Assembly: GCA_040752215.1 (NCBI GenBank)
Contig: JBFMEX010000070.1
Coordinates: forward strand, 1-64,000
Source of the DNA: JBFMEX01 sp040752215
GTDB taxonomy: Bacteria > Pseudomonadota > Alphaproteobacteria > Rhizobiales > Hyphomicrobiaceae
Direction: 5' to 3'
DNA length: 64,000 nt
Made by a program: the position numbers and the translations under genes. Shown piece after piece: positions 25,424 to 33,483 of the stretch (position 1 is the first letter of the stretch; every line of letters begins with the position of its first letter). The notes under the pieces are model-generated. The model was not told the DNA's origin. It saw only the letters and a list, made by a program, of their open reading frames with translations, and made no database searches.

Positions 25424-28135
25424 TCAACGCTGCGCCCCAAGTCGCACACGGCCGAGCCGCAGCGCATTGGCGATCACCGACACCGACGACAGGCTCATCG
25501 CCACCGCGGCGGCGATCGGCGACAGCAAGAGCCCGATCACGGGATAGAGGATGCCGGCCGCCACCGGCACCAGCACTGCGTTGTAGCCGAACGCGAACGC
25601 GAGGTTCTGCTTGATGTTGCCGAGCGTCGCGCGTGCCAGGGTATGAGCGCGCACGAGGCCCTTGAGATCACCTTTCGGCAGCGTGATGCCAGCGCTCTGG
25701 ATCGCCACGTCGGCGCCGGTACCCATCGCGATACCGACGTCGGCGGTTGCGAGTGCCGGCGCGTCGTTGATGCCGTCGCCCGCGAACGCGACGCGCTTTC
25801 CGCGCGCTTTCAGCTCGGAGATGATGCGGGACTTGTCGGCCGGCAGGACCTCGGCGTGCACGGTCGCAATCGACAGCTCCTTGGCCACCGTCCGCGCCGT
25901 CAGCCAGTTGTCGCCGGTCGCCATCACCACTTCGATGCCGCGCGATCTGAACTCTGCCAGCGCCTCGGCAGCGCCGGTCTTGATCGTGTCGGCGACCGCG
26001 ACGAGGCCGGCGAGCTTGCCGTTGACGACGACCAGCAGCGCGCTCTTGCCTTCGCCGGCGAGTGCACGCACTTCCTTGTCGGCCTCGATCAGCATGGCTT
26101 CTCCGATGCCCGCGGCGAGCGCCAGCTTGCGCATCAGGCCGGCGTTGCCGATCGCGATCTCCTGTCCGGACACCGCGCCTTTCACACCGAGGCCGGCCAG
26201 TGCCTCGAACCGCTCCGGCTCGAGCGCCGTGATGCCGCGCGCGCGCGCGCCGTCGAGGATCGCCTGACCGAGCGGATGCTCGCTGCCGCGCTCCAGGCTG
26301 GCGGCGAGCCGCAGCATCATCTTCTCGTCGAAGCCGGGACGGACGCGCACGTCGGTCAGCTGCGGCTTGCCCTCGGTCAGCGTCCCGGTCTTGTCGACCA
26401 CCAGCGTGTCGATGCCGGCAAGCGTCTCCAGCGCCTCGGCGTTGCGCACCAGCACTCCGTCGCGTGCGCCGCGTCCCGTCGCCACCATGATCGACATCGG
26501 CGTGGCAAGACCGAGCGTGCACGGGCAGGCGATGATCAGCACCGATACTGCAGCGACGATCGCATAGGCGAGTGCCGGCGTCGGGCCCCACGCCAGCCAG
26601 GCCAGGAATGCGATTGCCGCGACCGCCACCACTGCCGGCACGAAATAGCGCGACACCTGGTCGGCGAGACCCTGGATCGGCGCCCGAGTGCGCTGGGCGT
26701 CGGCGACCAGGGCGACGATCCGTGCCAGCACCGTGTCGGCGCCGACCTTCTCTGCCTGCATCACGAAGCTGCCCGAGGTGTTGAGCGTGCCGCCCGTCAC
26801 CTCCGCACCCGCCGCCTTGTCCACGGGGAGCGGTTCTCCCGTCAGCAGGTGCTCGTCGATCGCGGAGGCCCCCTCGACGATCCGCCCGTCGACCGGCACC
26901 GCCTCGCCGGGGCGCACGCGCAGCCTGTCGCCGGGCACGACCAGCGCGAGGTCGACGCGGTCCTCGCGGCCGTCGGCGCCGATCCTGAGCGCGGTTTTCG
27001 GGGCGAGGTCGAGCAGCGCGCGGATGGCATCGCCTGTCCGCTCGCGCGCCTTGAGCTCCAGGATCTGGCCGACCAGGACCAGCGCGATGATCACGGCTGC
27101 CGCCTCGAAGTAGACTGGGACGGTGCCGTCGGCGGCGCGCAGTGAGGACGGGAACAGGCCCGGGGCAATGGTCGCGGCGACGCTGTAGAGGAACGCCGCC
27201 GTGACGCCGAGCCCGATCAGCGTCCACATGTTGGGACTCGCGTTCCTGAGCGAGGCGACGCCACGCTCGAGGAACGGCTTGCCGGCCCACAGCACGACCG
27301 GCGCGGTGAGCAATAGCTCGAGCCACTGCGTAGCACGCGCGCCGAGCCAATCTTTCACCGGCAGGCCCATGTGCGCGCCCATTGCCACCACGATCAGCGG
27401 CAGCGTGAAGGCGAGCGCGATCTTGAGGCGGCGCGTGAAGTCGATCAGCTCGGGATTGGGACCGGTCTCGGCCGAGGGCACGCCCATGGGCTCGAGCGCC
27501 ATGCCGCAGATCGGACATGTGCCGGGCCCTTCCTGCACGATCTCCGGATCCATGGGGCAGGTGTAGAGCGTGCCCTTCGGCACGACCTTGGCCTCGGCGG
27601 CGGCTGCGCGCGCCTTCTGGTCGGGGTCGAGATAGCGCGCGGGATCGGCGGCGAACTTGGTCCGGCAGCCTTCGCAACAGAAGTGGTAGGTGACGCCAGC
27701 GCGCTCGTACCGCGGCTTGCCGACCGTGGTGTCCACGCTCATCCCGCAAACAGGGTCAATAGCAATGGCGCCCCCCTCCGCCTCGCGGGGAGGGGCGAGG
27801 TGTGGAGGGAAGGTTGCCGCCGTCGGCTCGCGCGCGGTTGCCGCCCCACTGTCTCCCCCGCAGCAACTCGCCGCCGCAGCGGCCTCGGCCGTCGCCCCGA
27901 GCGCGCGGGCCGCGATCTCGTTCATGCTTGTCTTCGGCTTCGACGCGGTCGGCTTCGCATCCAGATAGCGCGACGGCTCGGCCGCGAACCGCTTCCGGCA
28001 TCCTTCGCAGCAGAAGTGATAGATCCTGCCGGCAAAGCGCTGTGTCGGCTTGCCGGCTCGGGTGTCGACGGTCATGCCGCACACGGGATCAATCGCCGTG
28101 TCGGCGGCAGCGGGTCGTCTCGACTGCTCCTGCAT
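25424..28135 (-). CDS. Copper-translocating P1B-type ATPase with tandem YHS domains
   Basis: It pumps Cu(I) across the inner membrane for detoxification or for periplasmic cuproproteins. The 903-residue product opens with two near-identical YHS domains (about 15-60 and 126-171, each with DPVCGM and HFCCEGC). A heavy-metal-binding module CPMDPEI...GTCPICGM (193-211) follows instead of a CXXC HMA domain. The ATPase core has the TGE loop (432-434), the CPC metal site (537-539), phosphorylation motif DKTGT (581-585), a conserved HP (SEHPLG) and GDGIND. It resembles CopA/FixI-type exporters, but whether it serves detoxification or NosZ/oxidase supply is not decidable here. The linker between the YHS domains carries a palindromic insert. 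Confidence 0.92.
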   Translation of the reverse strand: MQEQSRRPAAADTAIDPVCGMTVDTRAGKPTQRFAGRIYHFCCEGCRKRFAAEPSRYLDAKPTASKPKTSMNEIAARALGATAEAAAAASCCGGDSGAATAREPTAATFPPHLAPPREAEGGAIAIDPVCGMSVDTTVGKPRYERAGVTYHFCCEGCRTKFAADPARYLDPDQKARAAAAEAKVVPKGTLYTCPMDPEIVQEGPGTCPICGMALEPMGVPSAETGPNPELIDFTRRLKIALAFTLPLIVVAMGAHMGLPVKDWLGARATQWLELLLTAPVVLWAGKPFLERGVASLRNASPNMWTLIGLGVTAAFLYSVAATIAPGLFPSSLRAADGTVPVYFEAAAVIIALVLVGQILELKARERTGDAIRALLDLAPKTALRIGADGREDRVDLALVVPGDRLRVRPGEAVPVDGRIVEGASAIDEHLLTGEPLPVDKAAGAEVTGGTLNTSGSFVMQAEKVGADTVLARIVALVADAQRTRAPIQGLADQVSRYFVPAVVAVAAIAFLAWLAWGPTPALAYAIVAAVSVLIIACPCTLGLATPMSIMVATGRGARDGVLVRNAEALETLAGIDTLVVDKTGTLTEGKPQLTDVRVRPGFDEKMMLRLAASLERGSEHPLGQAILDGARARGITALEPERFEALAGLGVKGAVSGQEIAIGNAGLMRKLALAAGIGEAMLIEADKEVRALAGEGKSALLVVVNGKLAGLVAVADTIKTGAAEALAEFRSRGIEVVMATGDNWLTARTVAKELSIATVHAEVLPADKSRIISELKARGKRVAFAGDGINDAPALATADVGIAMGTGADVAIQSAGITLPKGDLKGLVRAHTLARATLGNIKQNLAFAFGYNAVLVPVAAGILYPVIGLLLSPIAAAVAMSLSSVSVIANALRLGRVRLGAQR
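27774..27809. repeat. Palindromic element inside the copper ATPase gene
   Basis: CCCTCC-g-CCTCGC, an 8-nt loop, then GCGAGG-tgt-GGAGGG form a 6 + 6 bp stem. It is translated in-frame as part of the linker PHLAPPREAEGG (residues 111-122) between the two YHS domains. It resembles palindromic elements inserted in coding regions of alphaproteobacteria. Origin as an insertion is inferred. Confidence 0.5.
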
Positions 28136-28243
28136 GGGACGGCTCCAGATGAGTAGCGGCGCGCCAGCCTGGCCGGCGGCGCGTTGGCGCCATTCGCTCC
28201 GTATGAAATGGGCCTTCCGGCGCGCCCGGTCAAATCCGAAGCC

Positions 28244-29092
28244 TCAGGCCGGCACCGCGTCGAACGCCGGCACCTCGGGCCAGAACACCCGAGCGCGCGC
28301 GCCGATCTCGCGCGCGTCCCCCGTGGTCAATAGCGTCAGGCGGCCGGTGCCGGCGCTCTCGGCGTACCTCGGGTGGCGGTGGAGATAGTCCTCGAGGCTG
28401 TCGGCCACCACCTCGGGCTGCGACAGAATGCGCGTGAACGGCGGCAGGTGGCGGCGGAACAAGTGCTCGACGAGGGGAAAGTGCGTGCAGCCGAGAATGG
28501 CGCGGTGCGGCGGTGCGCCGCCGGTCCCGGCCATCAGCCCGTCGATGGCCTCCCGGACCAGCCCATCGAGCTCCGCCTCACCGGACTCGTCCTCGATCGC
28601 TCCGGCGAGGTGGGCGGCGATCTGTTGCACCACCTGCACCTTGGGGCAGCGCTTTCGGATCTCCTCCGGGTAGACGCCCGAGGTGACGGTGCGCGTGGTG
28701 CCGAAAACGGCAACGAGATCGGTGTTGTACTTCTGCGGATATTGCGGGGAGGACACTGCCCACGGTGTCTGCGTCGCCGCCTCCACCGTCGGCGCCACGA
28801 TGCCGAGGACGTTGCGGCCCTTCCAGTCGGAGTGCGGCAGCCACGCCTGCTGGAGATGGCGCGCCGCGACCGCGGTCGCGGTGTTGCAGCCCAGCAGCAC
28901 CAGCCTCGCGCCGCGCAGGTACAAGGTCTCGACTCCGGCGCGCGTCAGCTCGATCACCTCCTCCGAGGGGCGGTTGCCGTAGGGCACATTGGCGTGGTCG
29001 CCGAGGTAGGTGAAGGAGAGACGCGGGAACCGCGCGACCAGCGCGCGCAGCACCGTCAGCCCTCCAAGCCCTGAATCGAACACCCCGATCAT
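28244..29092 (-). CDS. murI: Glutamate racemase
   Basis: MurI interconverts L- and D-glutamate, supplying D-Glu for peptidoglycan. The 282-residue product has IGVFDSGLGGLTVL (2-15), the first catalytic cysteine in GCNTA (Cys69) and the second in GCTHFP (Cys202), plus the YGNR segment (38-41). The length is typical. The ATG begins the conserved N-terminus directly. It is on the same strand as the copper ATPase, 108 bp upstream of it. Confidence 0.95.
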   Translation of the reverse strand: MIGVFDSGLGGLTVLRALVARFPRLSFTYLGDHANVPYGNRPSEEVIELTRAGVETLYLRGARLVLLGCNTATAVAARHLQQAWLPHSDWKGRNVLGIVAPTVEAATQTPWAVSSPQYPQKYNTDLVAVFGTTRTVTSGVYPEEIRKRCPKVQVVQQIAAHLAGAIEDESGEAELDGLVREAIDGLMAGTGGAPPHRAILGCTHFPLVEHLFRRHLPPFTRILSQPEVVADSLEDYLHRHPRYAESAGTGRLTLLTTGDAREIGARARVFWPEVPAFDAVPA

Positions 29093-29177
29093 GCGCGGCT
29101 GTTTGCGCCAGGAGGCCGGGCAAGGTCAATGGGATTGGTCGGGCGGGACGCTGGGCCTGCGCCCACGTGTTGCAGGC

Positions 29178-29205
29178 CCGGCGCAGACGTGATCGTCCGC
29201 GCCGG
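29178..29205 (-). terminator. Strong hairpin downstream of the DsrE-like gene
   Basis: CCGGCGC-a-GACG, a 4-nt loop, then CGTC-c-GCGCCGG make an 11-bp stem with one mismatch, starting 12 nt after the dsrE-like stop on the minus strand. A second stem (GGGCCTGC 29153-29160 with GCAGGCCC 29172-29179) follows directly. There is no clear U-run. Confidence 0.5.
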
Positions 29206-29216
29206 ACCCGCTCGGT

Positions 29217-29747
29217 CTAGTTCGACTTCTTCAGCTGCGGCTGATCGAGGTAGCGGACATCCTTCACAGCATAGGGGAGCGGGTTGATGTACTGGTATCC
29301 TTTGGATTGCCAGTACGCGAGTTCCGGGAAACCCGCCGGCACGACGGTGACGAAACCGTGCATGTCCTCGGCGGAGGCGTAGCCGGCCGCCTTCATCGCG
29401 TTGTTGCACATCTTGAACTCGACGCCCATCTTGGCGAGCTCGTTCATCTTGTCGACGACCCCGGCATACTTCTCGTAGTTCTCCCGCGCGAATGCCCTGA
29501 GCTCGGGCCCGTGTGTTACCACGACGGCTTTGCCCTTGGTCTCCTTCAGCGTGTTCTTGACGAAATTGTAGAGAATATTGAGCTGGTTCGGGTCCTGATA
29601 GTTGGCGTCGAAAACGACGTTGGTCACCTCCATCGGGTGCATGTCGGTCTTGCCCTTCCCAAACGGTGCAAACTCGTCGGCCAGGGTGGTGGTGGCCGAG
29701 AGGGCAGCGACGAGTGCTGCGGCGAATGCGGCGGTCTTGTCACGCAT
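29217..29747 (-). CDS. Periplasmic DsrE/DsrF-like protein
   Basis: The 176-residue product has a signal peptide (about 1-23, TTLADE) and a DsrE-like alpha/beta fold: VVFDANYQDPNQLNILYNFVKNTL, then KAVVVTHGPELRAFA, then MGVEFKMCNNAMKAAGY with the single conserved Cys114. DsrE family members handle sulfur as persulfides, but many secreted single-cysteine members have no assigned function. It starts 12 bp after the TetR-type regulator gene, so the two form an operon and the regulator likely controls it. An upstream GGGAGCAG serves as ribosome binding site. Confidence 0.8.
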   Translation of the reverse strand: MRDKTAAFAAALVAALSATTTLADEFAPFGKGKTDMHPMEVTNVVFDANYQDPNQLNILYNFVKNTLKETKGKAVVVTHGPELRAFARENYEKYAGVVDKMNELAKMGVEFKMCNNAMKAAGYASAEDMHGFVTVVPAGFPELAYWQSKGYQYINPLPYAVKDVRYLDQPQLKKSN

Positions 29748-29759
29748 AGGACTGCTCCC

Positions 29760-30407
29760 TTAGTTCCCGGTTGAGGCGCTGCGCTTGGCTTTGGCACCCC
29801 GTCTCGCAGCGCGACGGGGACCGGAGGTTCGGGGAGTTCGCGCGGACCCGGCTAGCGTGCGCACCCAGCTTCTCAGGCATGCGGCCTCGTGCTCGATCAG
29901 CCGTGGGTCCGAGAGCACGCTTGCCACCATGCTGATGCCTTGCAGGGCTGCCAGGAGGTGCACGGCATAGCGCTCCGCCTCGCGCCCGGCTCCGAGCGCC
30001 CGGAACTGCCTGCTGCACCAATCGATCAGCGTCTGAAACGGTGCGGCAGCGTCCAGCCGGCGCGCGCGCGCGACCTCGAAGCAGAGACTGCCGATCGGAC
30101 AGCCATAGCGGGCATCGATCTCGCGATCCGCCATCCACACGTCGACGAGGGCAATCAGCCGGTCGGCCGGATTGGCGATCTTCGTATGGCGCCCGACGAG
30201 GCGAGCAACGTGACTGCGTCGCCGCTCGATCACTGCCGCGGTGAGATCGTCCTTGGTCGGGTAGTAGTAGTAGACGCTGCCGAGCGGAACGCGCGACGCC
30301 TTGGCCACGTCCTTGAGGCTCGTCGCCTCCACGCCCTGCCGATGAAAGAGGCTCGCCGCGGCCTCCACAAGCTGGTCGCGTTTTCCTTTGGGGACGTTCT
30401 GAGACAT
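29760..30407 (-). CDS. TetR/AcrR-family transcriptional regulator
   Basis: The 215-residue product begins MSQNVPKGKRDQLVEAA, with an N-terminal helix-turn-helix (about 10-57) containing TSLKDVAKASRVPLGSVYYYYPTKDDL, the typical TetR recognition helix. The C-terminal ligand domain has YGCPIGSLCFE, reminiscent of TetR members with a GCxxG segment. The tail is basic. The ATG chosen starts the conserved domain; an in-frame upstream extension reads as low-quality sequence. It probably represses its own operon with the DsrE-like gene through the palindrome at 30540-30557. Confidence 0.88.
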   Translation of the reverse strand: MSQNVPKGKRDQLVEAAASLFHRQGVEATSLKDVAKASRVPLGSVYYYYPTKDDLTAAVIERRRSHVARLVGRHTKIANPADRLIALVDVWMADREIDARYGCPIGSLCFEVARARRLDAAAPFQTLIDWCSRQFRALGAGREAERYAVHLLAALQGISMVASVLSDPRLIEHEAACLRSWVRTLAGSARTPRTSGPRRAARRGAKAKRSASTGN

Positions 30408-30845
30408 CGGCGCTCGCTCCCGCGGGTTCCTTCGGCTGCGCCCGAGATGCGTTTCCGTGCAACTGGCAGCCTTTGCTCTCTGCGGCGGCCGCGTACCCCC
30501 TTCGGTTTTTTTTGCGGGATGGCCACGGCCAATCAATCTTAGCTAGTTGACTAGCTAGCAAACAAGCACTGCCGCATCGGGGGGTCAATATCTCAAATCG
30601 GAGGCGCTCGTCTCGATCTTGGGTCCTGCCGGCTCAAGTGGCCATCATGTCGGATTGCGCGCGAGGGGCCGCTCGGCGTGCCGCTTCGGGAGTGCCGGCT
30701 GCGATCCAAACCGATGGCCGCGACCTATCGAGTGGGGCGCCTGCCGAGCGTGGCGCGCAGCCGAAGGCGGCCCGCGGGCGAACTCCGGAGCACCGCCACA
30801 GCCAGCCATATTGGCCTCGCAGCTATCCAGCCTTAAGATCGCCCC
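30408..30845. other. Divergent intergenic region between the tetR-like gene and the E1-like gene
   Basis: No coding sequence is supported. Its notable part is the operator palindrome at 30540-30557 within an AT-richer patch (about 30530-30565), which would place the regulator promoter there. Nothing recognisable is visible directly upstream of the E1-like gene. Confidence 0.5.
30540..30557. promoter_or_regulatory. 18-bp palindromic operator, probable TetR-type site
   Basis: TAGCTAGT-TG-ACTAGCTA is a perfect dyad with 8-bp arms, AT-rich against a very GC-rich background. It lies about 135 bp upstream of the TetR-type gene. Size and symmetry fit TetR-family autoregulatory operators. Confidence 0.6.
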
Positions 30846-31679
30846 ATGACCCTCACAAGCCAAGAGATCGACCGCTACAAGCGCCACCTGGTCCTCAAGG
30901 AGGTCGGTGGCCAGGGCCAGCAGGCGCTGAAGCGGGCCCGCGTGCTGGTCGTTGGCGCCGGCGGGCTCGGCAGTCCGCTGCTGATGTATCTGGCCGCGGC
31001 CGGCGTCGGCACACTCGGTGTCATCGACGACGACACCGTGAGCCTCGACAACCTGCAGCGCCAGATCGTCCACGATACGCCGCATGTCGGCGTGCCCAAG
31101 GTCGAGAGTGCGCGCGAGGCCATTGAGCGCCTCAATCCGCACGTCGCGGTCGAGGCCTACCAGATGCGCCTCGATGCCGCCAACGCGCTCGACATCATCG
31201 CCCGCTACGAGATCGTCGCCGACGGCTCCGACAACTTCGCCACCCGCTACCTGGTCTCGGACGCCTGCTATCTCGCGCGGCGCACGCTGGTATTCGCCGC
31301 CGTCGGGCCGTTCGACGGCTACGTGACGACGTTCAAGCCGCATCTCACGGGCCCCGACGGCAAGCCTTATCCGAGCTACCGCTGCCTGTTTCCCGAGGCT
31401 CCGCCGCCCGGCACGGTCGCCAACTGCGCCGAGGTCGGCGTGCTGGGCTCGGTCGTCGGCGTTGTCGGCACGCTACAGGCGACCGAGGTGCTGAAGGAGA
31501 TCACCGGCACCGGCGACAGTCTCGCCGGCCGGCTGCTGATCTACGACGCCAAGGCGGCGCGCTTTGAGACCGTCTCGGTCGCCTGGGACCCGGACAACGC
31601 GCTCTCAGGGCGCAATCCGACGATCCGCGATCTCTCGATCCATGCCGCGGCGGCCGATCCGGTCTGCGCGGCCGAATGA
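30846..31679 (+). CDS. moeB: MoeB/ThiF/HesA-family E1-like adenylyltransferase
   Basis: It activates the C-terminus of a ubiquitin-like sulfur carrier (MoaD or ThiS) by adenylation. The 277-residue product has the nucleotide motif GAGGLGSP (38-45), the ADDDTVxxxNLxRQ-type block IDDDTVSLDNLQRQ (about 60-73), DGSDNFATRYL and the closing VGTLQATEVLKEI. There is no C-terminal rhodanese domain, and the usual zinc CxxC pair is not obvious (only YRC...NCAE is seen). Most likely the molybdopterin synthase activator. It is convergent with the small leader-peptide gene, 75 bp away, so a role on that peptide is conceivable but unsupported. Confidence 0.85.
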   Translation: MTLTSQEIDRYKRHLVLKEVGGQGQQALKRARVLVVGAGGLGSPLLMYLAAAGVGTLGVIDDDTVSLDNLQRQIVHDTPHVGVPKVESAREAIERLNPHVAVEAYQMRLDAANALDIIARYEIVADGSDNFATRYLVSDACYLARRTLVFAAVGPFDGYVTTFKPHLTGPDGKPYPSYRCLFPEAPPPGTVANCAEVGVLGSVVGVVGTLQATEVLKEITGTGDSLAGRLLIYDAKAARFETVSVAWDPDNALSGRNPTIRDLSIHAAAADPVCAAE

Positions 31680-31754
31680 GGGTCGTTTGCGCAACCCGGA
31701 GACGCCCGACGCCGAGCGATGGGAGATCGGCATGGGACGCCGCCGGGTTGCTTC

Positions 31755-31949
31755 TCACCTCAGGAACCTGAGGCCCAGTCCCAGCAGGGTCTCCCAGTGG
31801 TTGGTGGCCCAATCGACTGCCGCTCCGGCCGCCGATTTGATGCCGTCCCAGAGGTCGCCCCAGAAGCCGGCGCCGGTGACCGCCTCGATCTCCGCGTCCG
31901 ACAGGGCGCGGATCTCGACGGGGTCGGATCTGGTCGTATCCTTGATCAT
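31755..31949 (-). CDS. Small leader-peptide-type gene, possible bacteriocin or RiPP precursor
   Basis: This 64-residue product has an acidic, leader-like N-terminal half with LSDAEIEAVTGA (16-27), the pattern of double-glycine-type leaders (LSxxELxxVxGG/GA). A tryptophan-rich amphipathic remainder (28-64; Trp30, 34, 47, 52) contains GIKSAAGAAVDW. Cleavage after Gly26-Ala27 would release a 37-residue peptide. A near-perfect AAAGGAG site stands 7 nt before the ATG, so translation is very likely. No C39-peptidase transporter, immunity protein or modification enzyme is recognised next to it. The convergent E1-like gene and the upstream outer-membrane protein are the only neighbours. Confidence 0.65.
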   Translation of the reverse strand: MIKDTTRSDPVEIRALSDAEIEAVTGAGFWGDLWDGIKSAAGAAVDWATNHWETLLGLGLRFLR

Positions 31950-31992
31950 GTTGGTCTCCTTTGAACGAGGTACCGGGCGAGGCTCGCACCGG

Positions 31993-32014
31993 ATCGGGCC
32001 GGATTCGGTCCGAT
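31993..32014. promoter_or_regulatory. Dyad upstream of the leader-peptide gene
   Basis: ATCGGGCCG, a 4-nt loop, then CGGTCCGAT form 9-bp arms with one mismatch, 44 nt before the ATG of the small peptide gene. It could be an operator or a leader-RNA hairpin. Confidence 0.4.
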
Positions 32015-32185
32015 AAACGCAATGTCACGCCGTGGTCTCTCGAACGCTGTGCCCGGCGGAACTGCTCGCGGTGCGGGCTCGAGCGGTAGCTGTCGTCTGC
32101 GCTCATGCCGCTCGCTCGCGCCGCCTGAGGTGTTCGATGGCTGGATCGTCTATCGGCCGCTCTGAGGGGCCGATCGAAACAATCA

Positions 32186-32212
32186 GGGCGGGCCCCCCGC
32201 CGGAACCCGCCC
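32186..32212 (-). terminator. Terminator hairpin downstream of the outer-membrane protein gene
   Basis: GGGCGGG (32186-32192) and CCCGCCC (32206-32212) pair around a 13-nt loop. On the minus strand it is followed by TGATTGTTT, a moderately U-rich tail. It begins about 34 nt after the gene's stop. Confidence 0.5.
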
Positions 32213-32245
32213 CGTCGCGCCCCCCGGCGCGTCCCCCTGCCGAAA

Positions 32246-32962
32246 TCAGAAGCGGAAATTGAGCCCCGTTCGAATGACGTCGACCCGGTTCTCGAACGAG
32301 AAGTCCTCGAGGTTGTCGGACAACCCGTCAAAGGTGCCGAAGTCCATGTGCATGTACTCGAGCTTGGCGTTGACCCCGGGCATCAGCGCATACTCGACGC
32401 CGGCGCCGAGCACCCAGCCGGTGCGGAAGTCGTCGTTCCTCGCCGTCTCGCCGGGCGTGTTGCCGATCGACACTTCGTCGACGTCCATGAATGCGAAGCC
32501 GCCGGTGCCATAGACCATCGCCCGACCCAGCACGTAGCCGAGGCGGCCGCGCAGCGTGCCCCAGAACGGTCCGAACGCGGTCTTGTAGATGTGGCCGTCG
32601 TAGACGACCTTGTCGTCGGCGCTGACGTCCATGAGGCCCAGATCGCCCTCGATGCCAGCCATCAGCTGCGGGCCGAGCTGCATGTTGTAGCCGAGCGTCA
32701 GCGCGCCAAGCACACCCTCGGGCTCGGTCGAGGCCAGCCCGTGATTGTCGTTGCGGTCGTAATTCTGCACCGATTCGCCGAAGCCGTAGCCGAGGCTCGC
32801 GCCCCAGTAGAGCCCCTGGAAGTAGGGCAGCCGATCCGGCTCGTAGGTGACTGGAAGCGGCTCCGGCTGGCGCGGCTTCCAACTGCCCTTGTCGGCGGCC
32901 GGCGCGGCCGTGGCGGCAGCGACGAGACCCGCAGAAATAATGAGAATACGGATGAGTTCCAT
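32246..32962 (-). CDS. Outer-membrane beta-barrel protein (Omp25/porin-like family)
   Basis: The 238-residue product has a signal peptide (about 1-23, ATAAPAADK). An 8-stranded beta-barrel pattern of alternating hydrophobic strands follows, with glycine/aromatic turns (LYWGASLGYGFGE, GPFWGTLRGRLGYVLGRAMVYGTGGFAF, GWVLGAGVEYAL). The C-terminus GLNFRF ends in the terminal Phe needed for BAM recognition. Such small barrels are common surface proteins of alphaproteobacteria. The function beyond envelope structure is unknown. It lies upstream of the leader-peptide gene on the same strand, 296 bp apart with a terminator-like hairpin between. Confidence 0.85.
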   Translation of the reverse strand: MELIRILIISAGLVAAATAAPAADKGSWKPRQPEPLPVTYEPDRLPYFQGLYWGASLGYGFGESVQNYDRNDNHGLASTEPEGVLGALTLGYNMQLGPQLMAGIEGDLGLMDVSADDKVVYDGHIYKTAFGPFWGTLRGRLGYVLGRAMVYGTGGFAFMDVDEVSIGNTPGETARNDDFRTGWVLGAGVEYALMPGVNAKLEYMHMDFGTFDGLSDNLEDFSFENRVDVIRTGLNFRF

Positions 32963-33483
32963 TGGCGCTCCCCAGGCGCGCGGGCACTGAACCCCGCACG
33001 CACTTCACAAAGCACCTCCCCCGGTCGGCAACCCCATGCGACCGCCCGTGACGCTTGTCGGGCGCAGGCGTGTCGCATTCGGGGCAGCGAATGTAAAATA
33101 GTGTTACAGATCCTTGCATTATTACGATCTGATAATAAGCGTTGCGAGGACAAGCGCGACGACTTCGAAGCGCGGTGGGCGCCGATCGCAGCGTGCGCGT
33201 GGCGGGTCGTCGGACGACCGCGATGCCGGCAAACCGTCGGCATCGACCGGATGGCAGAGCGGGGTCGAATTCCGATGTCCAATGGTCGGAGAGGTGCCGA
33301 AACGGATCGGTTGCCGCGCCATCAGCGCCGTTAGCCAATGCTGTTGACCCTGAATTGTCCCAACATTTGCCGTAAGTGAATTCGCAATTTAGAAATTGGA
33401 ACAGCTTCATCGGCCGCTGGAGCCCGAAATGGGTCGGTCGACAGAAGTTGATTTACCAATTCGTCTCCGGGAGGACGCGTTTC
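32963..33483. other. Divergent promoter region between the omp gene and the RTX peroxidase
   Basis: No gene is supported. An AT-rich island (about 33090-33140) stands out and contains the inverted repeat TTATTA...TAATAA at 33119-33138, suited to control the minus-strand omp gene. A second AT-rich patch (about 33344-33410) includes TTGCCG followed 17 nt later by TAGAAA, a possible -35/-10 pair for the peroxidase. Neither promoter is certain. Confidence 0.45.
33119..33138. promoter_or_regulatory. AT-rich inverted repeat in the omp upstream region
   Basis: TTATTA (33119-33124) and TAATAA (33133-33138) flank an 8-nt spacer inside the only strongly AT-rich island of this stretch. It is a candidate operator or promoter element about 160 bp upstream of the omp start. 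Confidence 0.35.

Noticed and set aside
29740..30588. A longer alternative frame over the TetR-type gene
   Set aside because: It is in another frame with Arg-rich sequence; the TetR helix-turn-helix frame is clear.
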